In this document: positions 1 through 11,770 of the stretch, piece by piece
How positions within the stretch are numbered: position 1 is the stretch's first letter
Layout: the number at the start of each line of letters is the position of its first letter
NCBI GenBank assembly: GCA_001949185.1
Contig: BDGG01000008.1
Coordinates: 183,648-247,647, forward strand
DNA length: 64,000 nt
Source of the DNA: Ramazzottius varieornatus
Lineage: Eukaryota; Tardigrada; Eutardigrada; Parachela; Ramazzottiidae
Direction of reading: 5' to 3'
Program-made: the position numbers and the translations under genes
The notes under the pieces: model-generated
What the model saw: only the letters and a program-made list of their open reading frames with translations
Databases searched by the model: none
Told to the model about the DNA's origin: nothing

Positions 1-1032
1 CAAACTGGTGACATCAGCCCCACTTTTCGACAACAGTGTTAGCCAGCGAGTTAACACGGGACGGAATTTGCTGTTGAGCAGACGAGTGTTTTCCTTGATC
101 TTGTCGATTAACGGCTCATTCTCGGAGTTGCTCTGGAGTTTCAATGAACTCGGCTGTAGCTGGATCTGGACTGTGTACGACATTGATGGAAGCCCATGAT
201 GTCTCAAATTCGGTGTGTCGGTGTCGACTTCGCGACTCACCTACGACACAAACAAGAATTAAAGACTACCAACGGGACGAGGCAAATCGCACAACTCGGT
301 CGCCCCACACTTCGCAAGCGTGACTGAAGGGTGGTCGACTTACATGTGCTGTCCACTACGAGCAGTGATTCTTACCGTTCGTCTCTCTTCCGCGTCGGTT
401 GGCTCGAATTCCGGGACGATTATTCCGAACAGTGTTTCCACTTCTGTGAGAAGAATGTCCAGCTCATTTCCAGATTCCTCCATCTCAGCATTGACCTTGT
501 CGATGCGAGTTCTGTCAGCGTTCTTCCTCACCACGTCGTTGCGCACATCAGGACGGAAGAGATCAGAAGCTGATTCTTCCCTCAGTACGACCTTCTTGGT
601 ATCCCGAAGAAATTCGAATGCCAGACGTAACTTCTTGTAAGTGCTCCCATACTTGTCATACCACATTTTCAGCGTAGAAACAGATAACTCTTTCATCTTC
701 AAGGCAGCTGGTTTAGGCAGCGGAAGTGGCTTGGTCTTGTCGATCTCGGTCACTAGAACGCAAAACTCGTGGATGTCGTCGATCAGCAACTCTCGGAAGG
801 TATGTGAACGATCGAATAGTTCTTTCATCAACAGGAAGGTGCTGAAGCGGACTTCGGAATGGTCATTCTCCAGATGTTGTCGAAGAAGACGGAAGGCTTC
901 TTGGACATTATCCTCCGACGCTCTGCATACCTGCTTGATCTCCTTGACGTTCCTCTCGCTGAGACGTGGCTGTCCCGATGTCACTTCCACCTCTATCAAC
1001 CTGGAAAGCATTTCTCCTGGAGTCAAGGCCAT
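1..1032 (-). CDS. UVSSA: UV-stimulated scaffold protein A, N-terminal part (runs off left edge)
   Basis: UVSSA binds stalled RNA polymerase II and recruits TFIIH and USP7 in transcription-coupled repair. Two exons are visible: 1032-376 and 240-1, joined in frame over a GT..AG intron (375-241). The start at 1032 gives MALTPGEMLSRL, and the next residues match the family N-terminal VHS-like helical domain (TSGQPRLSERNVKEIK, HLENDHSEVRFSTF, then GSTYKKLRLAFEFLRDTKK). An in-frame GTG/ATG-type extension up to 1116 exists but does not look like family sequence. The second exon continues with a charged segment (NEPLIDKIKENTRLLNSKF) that also fits UVSSA. The C-terminal half, with the TFIIH-binding and DUF2043 parts, lies outside the window. 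The family assignment is from recalled motifs; I see no frameshift. Confidence 0.88.
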
Positions 1033-1621
1033 GGCGCTTGCGGGAGGATCAATGCTGAAGACTGAAGAGTGGAGAGTTATATTAGGCTGCTTGCGATTTC
1101 TCAGGGGGCTCCGCACAGAAAACCAAATCGCACAGAAATGGAAATAGAAAATCGAATCGACCCGCCCTCGAAGCCAATCAGGCGCGACTTCTTTCTATTT
1201 CGATGCGATTTCGAATTTTCGTGCACTTCCGCTCCCATCAAATTTCCGGAATTTTGATGGGACCCCAAAATCGGTCTCGATTGGGGTCTTCGCCTCGCAC
1301 TCTGTTTTACGCTGAATCAGCTGATTGCTCGTACCGGCCGGAACTCATCACCGTAGGTCCTCCCTTGGCGACTTCTAGGTCCTAAATCCCGGTTCGCAAG
1401 CTGTTTTTTCGACTTACACGGAAATTGATATTCGGAATTTTGTTTTGCTGTTTCTGTCATTCTGTGTGATCTACTTCCTGTGCGTTTCAAGCAATCAAGA
1501 AATCGCAATCACCTATTGTAACACTGTACCAAGAGGAAAGCAAATCAATAAATCAGTTTTTTGGGAATATTTTTGCGCACGGGGAAAATGACTGGCTTTG
1601 GGGTCATCTCACTGATGATCT
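1033..1621. other. Intergenic, left part
   Basis: No coding exon seen. It should hold the UVSSA promoter. A palindrome ATCAGCTGAT lies near 1316-1325 and an AATAAA hexamer at 1547-1552, but no gene ends there. Confidence 0.5.
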
Positions 1622-2156
1622 CACAAGGGGATTATGTCTGTCCCGACTTGCGGATAGTCAAACCGACCCGGCTGAACGATAAAAAAGAGTCCCTTCTATA
1701 ATCTGAGCTAGGTAGCTAAATCTCCCGACGATCCTGGAATGAAATACAGCACTCGGCAATGAAGGTCCATTGACCACTCCAGTATGCAGCGATGACGTAA
1801 AGCTCTTTGATTGCGGGTGTTGATTGGAGACATTGAAAACAAGCCGCTCACCTGATCAACAGAATGCCCGAACAGCGTGACAACACTAGCTGAAGATGCC
1901 CGCTAGCACACCATCCAGTCCGAATCTGGCGGAACAGCTGATCGACTGAATTGTTCAATCTGTTCAATCAAACTCCCAATCAAAGAGCTTACGTCACTGC
2001 TGTAGTTGAGGTTCGTCCCTTCTGCGTTCTGTAGTTTATTCCAGGATCGTCGGGGGATTTAGCTCCCTAGCTCATAACAAAGAAGAGACTCTTCTCCATC
2101 GTTTGGATAGAACGGTTTGACTATCGGGAAGTGGGGACAGGCATAATCCCCTCGTC
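1622..2156. repeat. Fold-back (long inverted-repeat) element
   Basis: The left arm, from about 1622 (caaggggattatgtctgtcc), is the reverse complement of the right arm ending near 2156 (ggacaggcataatcccctcg), with diverged but continuous pairing over roughly 200 bases. An inner pair also matches: gtaaagctctttgattg near 1798 against caatcaaagagcttacgtca near 1978. There is no coding capacity. This is the structure expected of a non-autonomous fold-back or MITE-type DNA element. It sits between the divergent UVSSA and RidA genes. Confidence 0.7.
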
Positions 2157-2781
2157 AGAAGTCCGCGCCGCCTGTTCTGTTCGGCAAAATTCTTCTGTTT
2201 CTCCAGATCGAGATTTATGGAATTGAATGCCGTCTGAACGAAGGTACCAATATCATTGTGCGCTAAATTGGTCTCTGAGAGGTAGTTATCGACGTAGGTA
2301 TCATGGGTCTGAATCAAGCCGTGACCGCAGCGAGGGTGCGAAAGCGATCGGGGCTCGTGGATTATCTATAAATCGTGGATCGCTACGTCTATGTGGACAG
2401 ATAACGTCGTTGTGTACGGTATAGGCACAGTCTCTGTCTTGAATATCTTGAATATCTCAGGTGGCACCAGAGCCCTGGTGGCACTTTGCACATTCTACAA
2501 ACTGTTTGCCGGTTTTGCGAAGGTGATGCACTGATGATCACACTTACTGCAGGCCCTCGGATTCTCAGACCAGGCGTTCGTGTTGCGACCTTCCCTCCGA
2601 AGATATCGTACGACCCCAGGAAGACATCCGGAAGTATGTATCCGTCTTCGTTTTTATTGACTCCGCCTCACAAGCCATGAAGTTATGACTGTCATGTCAC
2701 CTTGTCGAGTCTTTTGAAAAACAGCTGATCGTAGACGCAAAATCCCTCACCAGTGTTCCTAGCCAAAGCCGCAAGTTTAAC
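2157..2781. other. Intergenic upstream of RidA
   Basis: No exon recognised. It contains a CAGCTGATC site near 2722, about 60 bp before the RidA start codon. Confidence 0.5.
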
Positions 2782-3706
2782 ATGGATTCTACTGCTTCGT
2801 CGGAAAGAACCGTCACAAGACGTGTGATTGTCTCGCCGAAGTCCCCTGCTGCCATCGGTCCATACAGGTTATAAGATCTGCTATAGTCAGATTGATACGC
2901 GCAATCTGTAAGCCGTCATGTGCTGATCTCAAGTAGATTTTCCATGTTTCCAGTTCGGCCATTCTCGCCAACGATACATTGTACATTTCCGGTCAGCTAG
3001 GAATCGACGCATCAAAAGGAGCTGATTTGGTTTCTGGGTACGTCAAAAATTTGCATTCACGTCAAAACTTTCCCCTTGTGTCCGCGCGAAAAGTTTGTCA
3101 ACGTCCACCTGTTGCAGTGGCGTCGAAAAGGAAGCCGAACAGGCTTTGGTAATCCCGACTCCCGTTGAATCCCGTATTTGAACTACAAGCTTCGATTTCT
3201 GCCGCCAGCTTTTGTTTGCATGCCATTTGCTGTTTCATAATCTGTTGATTGCAATATTTCTGAAGGTTAATATGGGATACATTTTGAATGCGGCTGGCGC
3301 TGACTACCGGCACGTCGTTAAGACCACAGTCCTCCTGGCAGATATCAACGACTTCCAAGCTGTGAATCAGGTAGCGTTATGAAAGTTTCGTAATAGCCCA
3401 CTGACATTAAAATCATACAAGGTCATTACTAACCCACACGAAGCGCGCCAAATATTATGTCAGTGGTCGAAATCAGATGGTGTTCTTCTCTTTTCTAGGT
3501 CTATGCCAAATTTTTGACTCACGTAAGAGCATTCATACTTTCGATTTTTTTCGACCAGAATACGTCATTGGTAGAAGGAACGCATATACTCTAGAATCTT
3601 TTAGAATCCACCTGCTCGAGCCGCTTATCAGGTCGCTGCATTGCCAAAGAACGCTCGTGTGGAGATCGAAGCCATCGCGGTTGTCGGAACTATCAAGAAT
3701 GACTGA
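2782..3706 (+). CDS. RIDA: RidA / UK114 / YjgF reactive-intermediate deaminase
   Basis: RidA hydrolyses enamine/imine intermediates released by PLP enzymes such as threonine dehydratase, as a trimer in cytosol or mitochondria. Six exons (2782-2867, 2954-3037, 3118-3148, 3266-3370, 3499-3522, 3605-3706) join in frame to 143 aa, the usual family length. Family landmarks are in order: [14 protein letters not shown] near the N terminus, [43 protein letters not shown], and the C-terminal [20 protein letters not shown], which carries the active-site Arg and the family signature. Introns are 81-128 nt. The initiator at 2782 gives a short N-terminal tail ([15 protein letters not shown]) without a clear targeting signal. 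Exon 5 is only 24 nt. Identification is firm. Confidence 0.95.
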
Positions 3707-3898
3707 TGAAGATGTGTGACGCGGAAGTTGTGCCTTGAAAGGCAAACATTGCTCAGGTGGCTCGGTTGAGCTTATATCTTTCCACGCGCAAAGGGAGTAT
3801 TACGCGCTTTATTCCGTTTGATCTTTAAATCGATATCCGATCACAGTAAAAACAATTTAGAAACTCGAGGTAAAGATCTTTCCGTGCCAGATGGTGGA

Positions 3899-4778
3899 CT
3901 AGCTGTTGATCAAGGTAGTAATGTTCGTATGTTCGTTCGCATTTCTTACGGTGTCGTTCTTCTCGCTCACTGTCACTTGAGATAAGGTATCGGGAAGGGG
4001 TCCGCTGGTTGCCGCGCTGACATCAGACTGGGGACTCGCTTGCTGCACGGGAGCTAGGAGTGGTCGAAGTGAAGCCGCATTTATTTCTGACACCTTCGCT
4101 TGATGGAGATCTGAAGACTTTAGTTTCTCCTGAGCCGTTAAAGGCGAAGAAGAGTTCGTAGGTGCGATATTGGGTACACCCGACGAGTACGATTCGATTC
4201 TGTTTCCTTTGTTGAAGTTAGCCGTTGCATTTTCCGCTGTGTTGTCCGTTTTGGCTTTGGCGGAAGTGAACGTCATATCTCTTAAAGCTCCTGACGCAGC
4301 CACGGGTATCACGGATTCAGTCTTGTTCTCGGAGGTAGAATTGCTGTTGTGAAGTACTTCTCTGAAGACGGCTGGCTCGTGCTGGAAGAAGAACGAGCTA
4401 TGGCAGTATCAGAAAAATGATGTACGAATACCGATAGAGGTTTCGACCCACTAAAATTGGTGTTCTTTATTGTGGCACTGAAATGCTAATTATTGCTAAT
4501 TGGAGCTACTTTTTTATGATCGCGGACTTACCTGGCATGTAGCACATGAGAGAAATATGAAGAGGAAAGAAAAGATCACACAGTAGCGTGAGGAGAACTT
4601 GATCAGGTTCATCTCGAAGCTCGATGGTTAACGAGGTTCGCTGGTTCTTCGTCGAGATACGTCTCCCCAGGGCCCAAGCAGCTCGCAGACTTCTCAGTTT
4701 CCTACAGGATATATAGGTTGCGGTTGACAAAAAGCCTTTGGTTTTGTAATACCAAGCCTTGAAATTCACATGAACCAC
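3899..4778 (-). CDS. Weak candidate gene, Ser/Thr/Asn-rich
   Basis: Two open stretches lie on this strand. One, about 4778-4528, ends at a strong donor (gccag|gtaagt) and encodes a hydrophobic run (VLLTLLCDLFFPLHISLM). The other, 4390-3899, encodes a polar, Ala/Ser/Thr/Asn-rich sequence with several N-glycosylation motifs (NSNSTSENKTES; HTNITTLINS at the stop). I could not find an acceptor that joins the two in frame, so they may be separate genes, or one of them may be chance. No family is recognised. Confidence 0.3.
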
Positions 4779-5581
4779 TTTTATATTATCGAGATTGAGT
4801 AGTTCCGATTACGTGATCGATTGTGAAGAGATACACGCATATATGGCGGAAGAGTATGTTCCAGATAGCCAGCGGCAGAAAACTACTCATTAGATTCATC
4901 GCGCAGGTATGTTTTGCTTTTCCGCCATACGCAAGTTGCCTACCGAACATATCAACGTTAACTTCGTGTAGGGCGGAGACCACGGTTGGAGCCGGAACTA
5001 AACTTAAGTGCGACCGTCACGAGATGCTGGCCATTGCACTGACCAAAGTCCGCCATTGTCCGGTCGGCCAAAATGACGCATCGGCATAAATAGTGGGTTT
5101 GCGTATGGTTCCGCAGTGACGTCAGTAGGTTTCCCGCGTTTATGGACAGCGTGCGTGAATGGTTGATGTCTTGATCAGTTGATCTACACATCAACAGCCG
5201 GGAGATTGCGAATAATTTGCAACAAGCAGCTGATTCTGTTTTCTGAATTCCGAAATCAATTTTCTTTTCGATCTTTTCCGCCTGATCACAACTTTCTTCC
5301 ATGTATCTGTTCCCCTTTCTGACTCACGATAGATCACAGTATTGATAGCGAAGGCCATAGTTTCCGGCCGACCCTTGCGAGACAGTGGTAAGTGAGCCTG
5401 AGCCCTGAAGTCTTCGCTTGTCCAGGTTGTCTTCTTTTCAGATATTGCCAGTCTGACGACGCTGTTAATACTTGAATTTTGATGGTTGGTGCATTCTTGC
5501 AGTCGGCTCTTCAAAGATCAATACTAACCTGTAGTCTCGTTTCAGTTCCTCTGCGACTGAAGAACACAGTGTCCGAATGCG
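4779..5581. other. Unresolved stretch before the PB1 gene
   Basis: Several open frames exist (plus 4823-5089, minus 5191-5514), but none makes a convincing spliced gene. A plus-strand acceptor (ctcgtttcag) near 5546 lies just upstream of the next ATG and suggests a 5' UTR intron or a trans-splice site for that gene. Confidence 0.4.
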
Positions 5582-8500
5582 ATGGACAGCTACGACGTCA
5601 AAGTTTCGCTTGATGGTATCGGGATCACCAGAAAATGGAGTGTGATCAGTAGCCGGCATGAGCTATTCGACAAGATTCGCGACCAAGTTACTCAGGATCT
5701 TCGCGTTCATGCTAAGCAAGATGAGAGAGCAGTTTCCTACCAGCTATATCTTCGAGGTTTGTGGATTGAACTTTGTTCAGAAGCTTTGGCTCTGTTGTCT
5801 GCTCACAGTCAAGTCTGTTTTGCAGAAGCCGATCAGATTCTCGCCATAGACTCATCGGAAGCACTACAGAAAGCTCTGCAAGACTTGCAGCAATCGTCCT
5901 TCAACAATTCTGATGAACCGCGGAAGCTGAAATTCCTGGCGAAAAAAGCGGGTCATGACACGAGTGAGTGTCAGTACGTACGAGTGTGTCCGAATATCTT
6001 CGCTGCTGCAGTACCAGTACCACTGGTACACCACAGAACATAATGCCTGTGTGACCTAATTTAAGTCTTTACAATTCAGAGAAATCTTCTGCAGATGAAG
6101 GCTGTATCTTTGTGGAGGGACAAAAGAGCACTGCGAAGGACCAGCCGCGATCTTCCAACTTGTTCCCAAACTCTGACCAGAAGGGTGGCCATAACGCCAT
6201 GATGACCGTCGAAGACGCGCTCGAGCTTCAAATTTTCAAGCAAACCAAAGCTTTGCTCGATCGGAAACTGGAAGAAATATCCAGGCAATGATGCGACAAG
6301 CTACAAAGCCATAATATTCACGGTCCATCTCAGTCAATTCTTTCTAACGTTCGCTTGTATTGTAGAAAGCAGTATGAAGAAAGACAGCCGGAAGTTGCTC
6401 CCGCTGGTGGCAACACGGCTCGGTCAGTTCACAATGAAGTCCGCGAGGAGCCCCGAAACAACGTCACCAAACAGCAGCAGAAAGTCGAGGAGGAGGCACA
6501 GCCATTGATGTCAGATATAGTGCAGAGCATCGGTTTGGTTTCCGATGAGACAAGCGAGCCCAGCACGGATGAGGTTTCGGATAACGGGACCGAGGAAGCT
6601 GCTGACGAGTCGATGGACGATGCTCTACCACAGGCCATAGCGCCAACTACACCTCTGTTGACAGCCGTTCCGTATAACGAGAGCGCTAACAGCACATCTC
6701 AAAGCGTCCATCCCGAGGATACTCCTCAGATAAATGTATCGTTCTTTGGTTGGTTCAAAAATATGTTGGACTGCGTTGAGTTCTTCTTTGTAGATGGCGC
6801 AAACTCCTAATAAGACTACAGCTGATTCCGGAACAATAAACTGGCAGAACCTTTTGGTGGACCCAGACGCTGCTCGGGAGATGCTAAAGCCTTTCGTCGG
6901 AAGCAAGAACAAGATTACCTTGATTTCGAAGGCTCTGGTTCGCTACGAAGGGCTGTTGCGTTCTGTCAGCAGTACATCCTATCAGATCAATCTTCTCTCG
7001 GGTACGTGGAATTCCCGAACACTTTTTTAAGTTCTCGATTCTAGGTCTGCTGAGCCGGATACTGATGGTCGAGTGATCTAATTGCAGTTAGATTCTTGGG
7101 AAGCGAGGACCGCCCCGTCATGAAGAAGGCCTATGCTAAGCCACAAGTGTTTCCTTCGGTGAGCTTCCAGCTGAACGAACTGCGAGATGTTCGAGTGTAT
7201 CTCAACGGAGCTCAAGGTCCAGACACGGGCGCACTTGACGAAACGGTAGGACTAAAACCTCAGTTTATAATTCAACAAGTCTGTTTTCGGAATGGCGCAT
7301 GTTTCCAGTGTTACTGGCTGAAAGCGTGTGCCACTTGGAAAGCGGTCTCGTTGAATTTGTTTGCCTGCGTACCATTAGAGATTCAGATTTGCCAGCATGT
7401 TATCACTGTTGAGGTACTTAAAATGTTGGACCGGAAGTGCTCCTATTGCAGGCTCCTGCGCCAAACGTGCTGTCCGCCCCGCAAGTCCAGATCCACACTC
7501 GCTTGGACTCCACTCCCTCATACGCCAGCGACAAGAGTAACAAAGCCGAATCACCGGCGAAGGCAGATATCGAATTTCGTGTCCAGAAGGAAGGTGTCAG
7601 CGGAGAGTTCCGTCTGCGAGTGCCAGACTTGAACTCGTTGTCGCCTCGAAAGACCGGTACTAGCCGTAGCATCCTCCTTCAAATCCCCAGCTCCATGTTG
7701 AGTTCCCAGAACAGCGCGAGTCAGAATCAGTCTAATGCCGAAGAAGCTAAACCCTCCATCGGTCCTAAGCCGGATTCGGAACTTGTCGATGATGGTACCC
7801 GTAATGATGGAAAGAGAGTGACGCGCTCCCGAGTTGGTAAGAAGCCCACATCGAAGTCTCCCATTCGTAAGGTCGCACAGCCAAAATCGAAAAGTGTCGC
7901 TGCGAGTCGTGCGAGAAAAGTGAGCAAAGAGCCTGAGACGGAAGGGAGTAACGTCAGCTTGATCCCAACCATCACTCCGCCAAAGCCGACGGCACATAAG
8001 GCTACCGAAAGCCGCTCGGCTGCACGGTCATCGCTTTCTGCTGCAGGAAGTGCAGCTGATTCGGGGCGGAAGCGGTCGGCCAGTGGTCGTTTTAGCTTGA
8101 AACGAGTTGAACCGGAAGTCGAAGCGGAAACTGAGGTCGAAGTGGAAGCGGCGCCCGAAAGCGTGAAGGAACCGGAAGAAGGTAGGTGCAGTTTTACGTT
8201 TCATGATAGAGTTTTACGTTTTATGATAAGTTGACTGAAGTTGGTTTGACGCCTTGTTGGAACTGAATACTGTAAATATTCGTTGCATCCGCGCAGTACG
8301 TACTCGTACGTAACGATGCACCTCCGTAGGGGGTTGCGCAATCCGTGAAACTGGACTGGGTCTGTACTTCACTTGTACGATAACGTACTGCGCGGACGCA
8401 GCGAATATTACAGTATTTAAAAATTTGTGAGGCCACACTGACTTCCATAAGTATTCGGGCACCCCCATCTGTGCTCAAAAATTCACATCTCCGTTGTTTT

Positions 8501-8971
8501 TCAACCGATCCGCATACTTACCCTTGTGTAGCAAAGACAAGTAATTTGTCTTTCGTGTCACGTGGCTTTTGTTCGGCCAAACCAACAAATCAGCTCGCAA
8601 CACACAACCGATTGACACGGAAGAGAAATTGCTTGATTTTGAAACACAGGTGGAAGTATGCGGATCGGTTGAAAAACAACGGCAATGTGAATTTTTGAAC
8701 GCAGATGGGGGTGCCCGAATATCTATGGGAGTCGGTGTACCGGTATGTGTTGTATCTGCAGGCAACGTCATCAGCACACAACACACGAAATGTGCCAAGC
8801 GAGCTCGTCGCTAACTAAACCGCTGTGGGATTCGCGCTTGACAAAAGTGTTCCTGATTGCAGACTGCAGGAAGAAGATGTCTCGGAGTTGTCTGCCAAAG
8901 AAACGGATGTTCGTGAGAATTCAACTAGTTTTAAGTTTGGATGGAAGGATCTTTCACCTTTGAATCATTAA
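5582..8971 (+). CDS. PB1-domain + LSm14-type-domain protein (apparent fusion)
   Basis: Eight exons (5582-5756, 5826-5963, 6080-6284, 6366-6735, 6794-7001, 7088-7245, 7452-8185, 8863-8971) sum to 698 codons plus stop with every junction in phase. Residues ~1-95 form a PB1-like fold (start MDSYDVKVSLDGIG; acidic motif READQILAIDSSEALQKAL), a module for heterodimer scaffolding. After a polar linker, residues ~325-400 match the LSm14/Scd6 N-terminal LSm domain (FVGSKNKITLISKALVRYEG, VRFLGSEDRP), which binds decapping and P-body factors. The rest is basic and Ser-rich; no FDF or RGG motif is seen, so it is not a plain LSM14 orthologue. Intron 3 (6285-6365) is GC..AG. The join at 6735/6794 (58-nt intron, weak donor aat|gtatcg) decides whether this is one gene or two. 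If two, the first stops at 6810 and the second starts at the ATG at 6794. Confidence 0.62.
8266..8417. repeat. Short palindromic element in the last PB1-LSm intron
   Basis: The left arm (aatactgtaaatattcg, continuing into cgcgcagtacgt) pairs with the right arm (acgtactgcgcgg ... gcgaatattacagtatt) over about 36 bases with few mismatches. There is no coding capacity. It is consistent with a small non-autonomous transposon. Confidence 0.7.
8433..8742. repeat. Second palindromic element, long arms
   Basis: The left arm begins near 8440 (cataagtattcgggcacccc) and includes caaccgatccgcatactt. The right arm ends near 8735 and includes aagtatgcggatcggttg and tgggggtgcccgaat. The arms pair over roughly 130 bases with scattered mismatches, so almost the whole 300-bp unit is a hairpin. 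It lies 16 bp from the element at 8266-8417, inside the same intron (8186-8862). Confidence 0.75.
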
Positions 8972-9186
8972 TGGTATCACAATATTCCGTTCTAGTGCGA
9001 AGGGTTGCGGATAAATGACGAGACAGTCTTTTTTACTCCAGTAGTTTGTAGTGATTTTTTACTATCTGCTAATGGGTTGAAAACACAGTTTGGGGTATTG
9101 CATTCGCAAAAGGAAAAAGAACTATACCTCTTTGGCCATAAGGGGTGTGCGGGGGAAGACTAGCACAGGCGGACTGGCGGAGCTAG
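8972..9186. other. Short convergent intergenic space
   Basis: It separates the convergent 3' ends of the PB1-LSm gene and the phosphoesterase gene. Nothing else is seen. Confidence 0.5.
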
Positions 9187-11037
9187 TCACACATTGAACC
9201 GGACTTTAATTTTTCTGCTGTTTGACAGGATCTGCTTGGCTATAAGGACGAAAACGAAACATGCGACCAAAATAATTGTTGCAGCACCTTCGATGTAGAG
9301 ATGTGGATACCGGGGAGGAAGCCACAAAACCGTGTAAAATAACCGGTTCGTCGTCAGATCTTGAAAAAAGAGGGAATTTCATCACGTAGAACGGATCTCC
9401 CGTTCCCACAATATAGCGTCCTTACCGACAATCGCGACACCGTAACCCATCCTAGGAACTCCCTACAATGCATAAGGATAACTGAGATTCGTCGCTTGAA
9501 ACAAAGCTTCCTTTCGTCACTTACCATTCTGTAGGAACAAGTAGGAACGACCACTTCCTGCATGGCAGCAGGATTGGAAGACAGTTCAAATACAGTGAAG
9601 TCGGACAAGTGCGAAGGCAAGGTTCCGGAAGAGGAGTGGTCAGGATAAGGTCTCTGGGCAGCGGAAGCCTTGCAGATCCAAGAACAGATCAAGATGGTAC
9701 AGTATCGTACTCGTAGAGCAATTTCGACCTGTGGTGCAGCGTACCTTGTGATCATGAGCAGAAATGATTAGGTTTGGTTTCAGTTCCTCGATAACCTGAA
9801 AAATATACTGGAATTAAATGAATAAAGGTTCGCTGGTTCCTAATTACACTGTAAATACCTACTTGTTTCATATCTTGGTCCAAAAATGACTGCAGAAACG
9901 GGACATGGCTGAAGAAAATCGTGTGGGTTCGTTTGGTCGCATTGCCCTCTGGAGTAAGAACGGTGGGTTTCACCAGCCCGCTGGCCTGTGAAAAAAAGAT
10001 AAAATCATGTTAACTCAAGAAGAATAAGGTACGCGTACATAACAGAAGAAAAATCCTTTTGAAGAGTGTGATCAGTCAAATACGTACCTCAACCAGTCGC
10101 GTCGAGCTATCCCAAAAACCGGACGCATCCGACTGGAAGTGCTGTCGAAACCTTTCCACTTTGTCTGCTGTAATCGCCTCACCCTCCCCTCCGATGTCAT
10201 TGTCACCAGGTACGTAAACCACCTGCAAAAACGTAAAATGACTCAATGACAGTAAGGGTCGCTCCGAAACTTTCGTTCAGCAACAATTTTGAAATTGGGG
10301 CGTCGGAAAACGAACCGAGAAATGTCGCTACCCCACGCGCGACGCAGATTTTCGTTGTTTTTGGCTGGAAGTGTGGGGAAAATGACATTGTTCAAATAAT
10401 TTGTCGACATCCCAAGTTATATTTTAAGAGAGAATTTTTTCAGGATCAACTCGACGGAGAAATACGGCAATTCGGTAACCGAATGCCTTCTAATGCGCCT
10501 ACCTTTGCGTTTCCAGATGGAAAGATTCCGTGAAAACGACGAGCGTATGCATCGTATGTTTCCTCGTTGGTAGTGATGGAGCCTTCGTCCAGCAGGTCGC
10601 CGAGAAATACGATCAGGTGAGGATGGACATGTTGAACAGTCCGAAGGTAAGTTTTCGAGAGGTACCTAAAACGCAAGTACGGATTCCCAACAAGATCACA
10701 ACACAAAGTTCCCAGGGCACTGAAGATAAATACTATACCTGTCAGCATCCCAACGCGTGAGCGCTCCCAAAAGACCGGCTGGCTCGTTTTCCAGCCCTTG
10801 AATCTGAGGATCAGCTACGAAGAGGATTCGTAACGTCTTCCGGGAATCCGTAGCAGAAGAACCCCAGTCATGCAGCCTCAGGTGAGGATACACTATTTCC
10901 AGGACACCAAGCCTCCAACTGGGCGTCCAAGGTATGACTATGTAGCAGAAGGATTCGCAGTACAGAATGACTGCTAGATAGATGAACACCAGCCATCTCA
11001 GGGCCTTATGGGTAAAGATTCCGCCTCCACGTCTCAT
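9187..11037 (-). CDS. MPPE1: MPPE1/PGAP5/Cdc1-like membrane metallophosphoesterase
   Basis: This family removes ethanolamine phosphate from GPI anchors at ER exit sites; that function is inferred from family. Eight exons (11037-10739, 10665-10503, 10222-10088, 9985-9863, 9795-9745, 9668-9525, 9462-9426, 9359-9187) give 374 aa in frame. Residues ~14-34 form an N-terminal membrane anchor. The metal-binding motifs follow in order: LFVADPQIQG, FLGDLLDEG, VPGDNDIGGEG, FFSHVP and SAHDHK. The family C-terminal motif VPTCSYRM-GVPRMGYGV is split by an intron. A second transmembrane helix (TIILVACFVFVLIA) lies near the C terminus. DPQ in place of DxH and GDND in place of GNHD are typical of the Cdc1/Ted1 branch. 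The gene is divergent from the membrane-protein gene at 11771. Confidence 0.9.
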
Positions 11038-11770
11038 GGCTTCTTGGTCGATATCTCATTCTGCTAACTTCATCTACGTAACGTGTTCTTCTCCGGGCTT
11101 CCGTATGAAGTTCTCCCGCTGAACACAAGTCACGCCACTAAATCAAACTTTAACGATTCTCACTTCCAGTTTGTATCGATCACTCGTCTCTCACATATGC
11201 GCGGGTGTTCACGAATCCATAGCTTCCCTTTCGGTCAACTAGTTCCAACAGGTTCCAGTACTGGGAGTCCACCCCACATCGGTTTTACCTGCAGAGGATG
11301 ATCTTACCCACGTCATGATCAAGACTCGGTGGAACTAACTCAACCAAGCAGACCCCGAAAAAATCCAGCTGTCGCTTCTTCGGCCATCCCAGCTCAGCCT
11401 TACCGATATTTTCTCTGCCACGTAGCTCCCAAAAGTATTACTTCCAAACACAGAGTTTGCAGTACACCTCGGAGTGTCGATGATCCTGGTGGATACAGGA
11501 AGAAAACTTCGCAGATTAGATCGCCCCATCCGAATTTTCCGCAAACAGCATTGTCCGCTTGTTGCGGATCGTTCAAGCGATCAAACTGGGCGCCACTGAT
11601 GACGCCACCTCACTAGAGAAATGTACTGATCGATTGATCAAATCGAGCAAATCTGGAAAGTTAACTCTGAAGCAGACTGTGCGGAGGCGACCGTCAACAA
11701 AGACGTTTTCTTCTGCGCCATTTTCCCATTTTTGAACTGGCTCTGTTCTGATCCTCGGACGATCTTCGCC
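11038..11770. other. Intergenic between divergent genes
   Basis: It contains open frames on both strands (for example minus 11544-11335), but they lack splice logic or family resemblance. It probably contains promoters for both neighbours. Confidence 0.45.

Noticed and set aside
4823-5089. Two-exon plus-strand gene with a 65-nt intron
   Set aside because: A good donor and acceptor exist, but splicing shifts into a stop after about ten codons.
6011-6029. Perfect 8-bp-arm hairpin gtaccagt-acc-actggtac as a regulatory site
   Set aside because: It is isolated in an intron, and one such short palindrome is expected by chance in 64 kb.
11335-11544. Retroelement protease-like fragment
   Set aside because: No D-S/T-G motif and no reverse transcriptase or integrase nearby.
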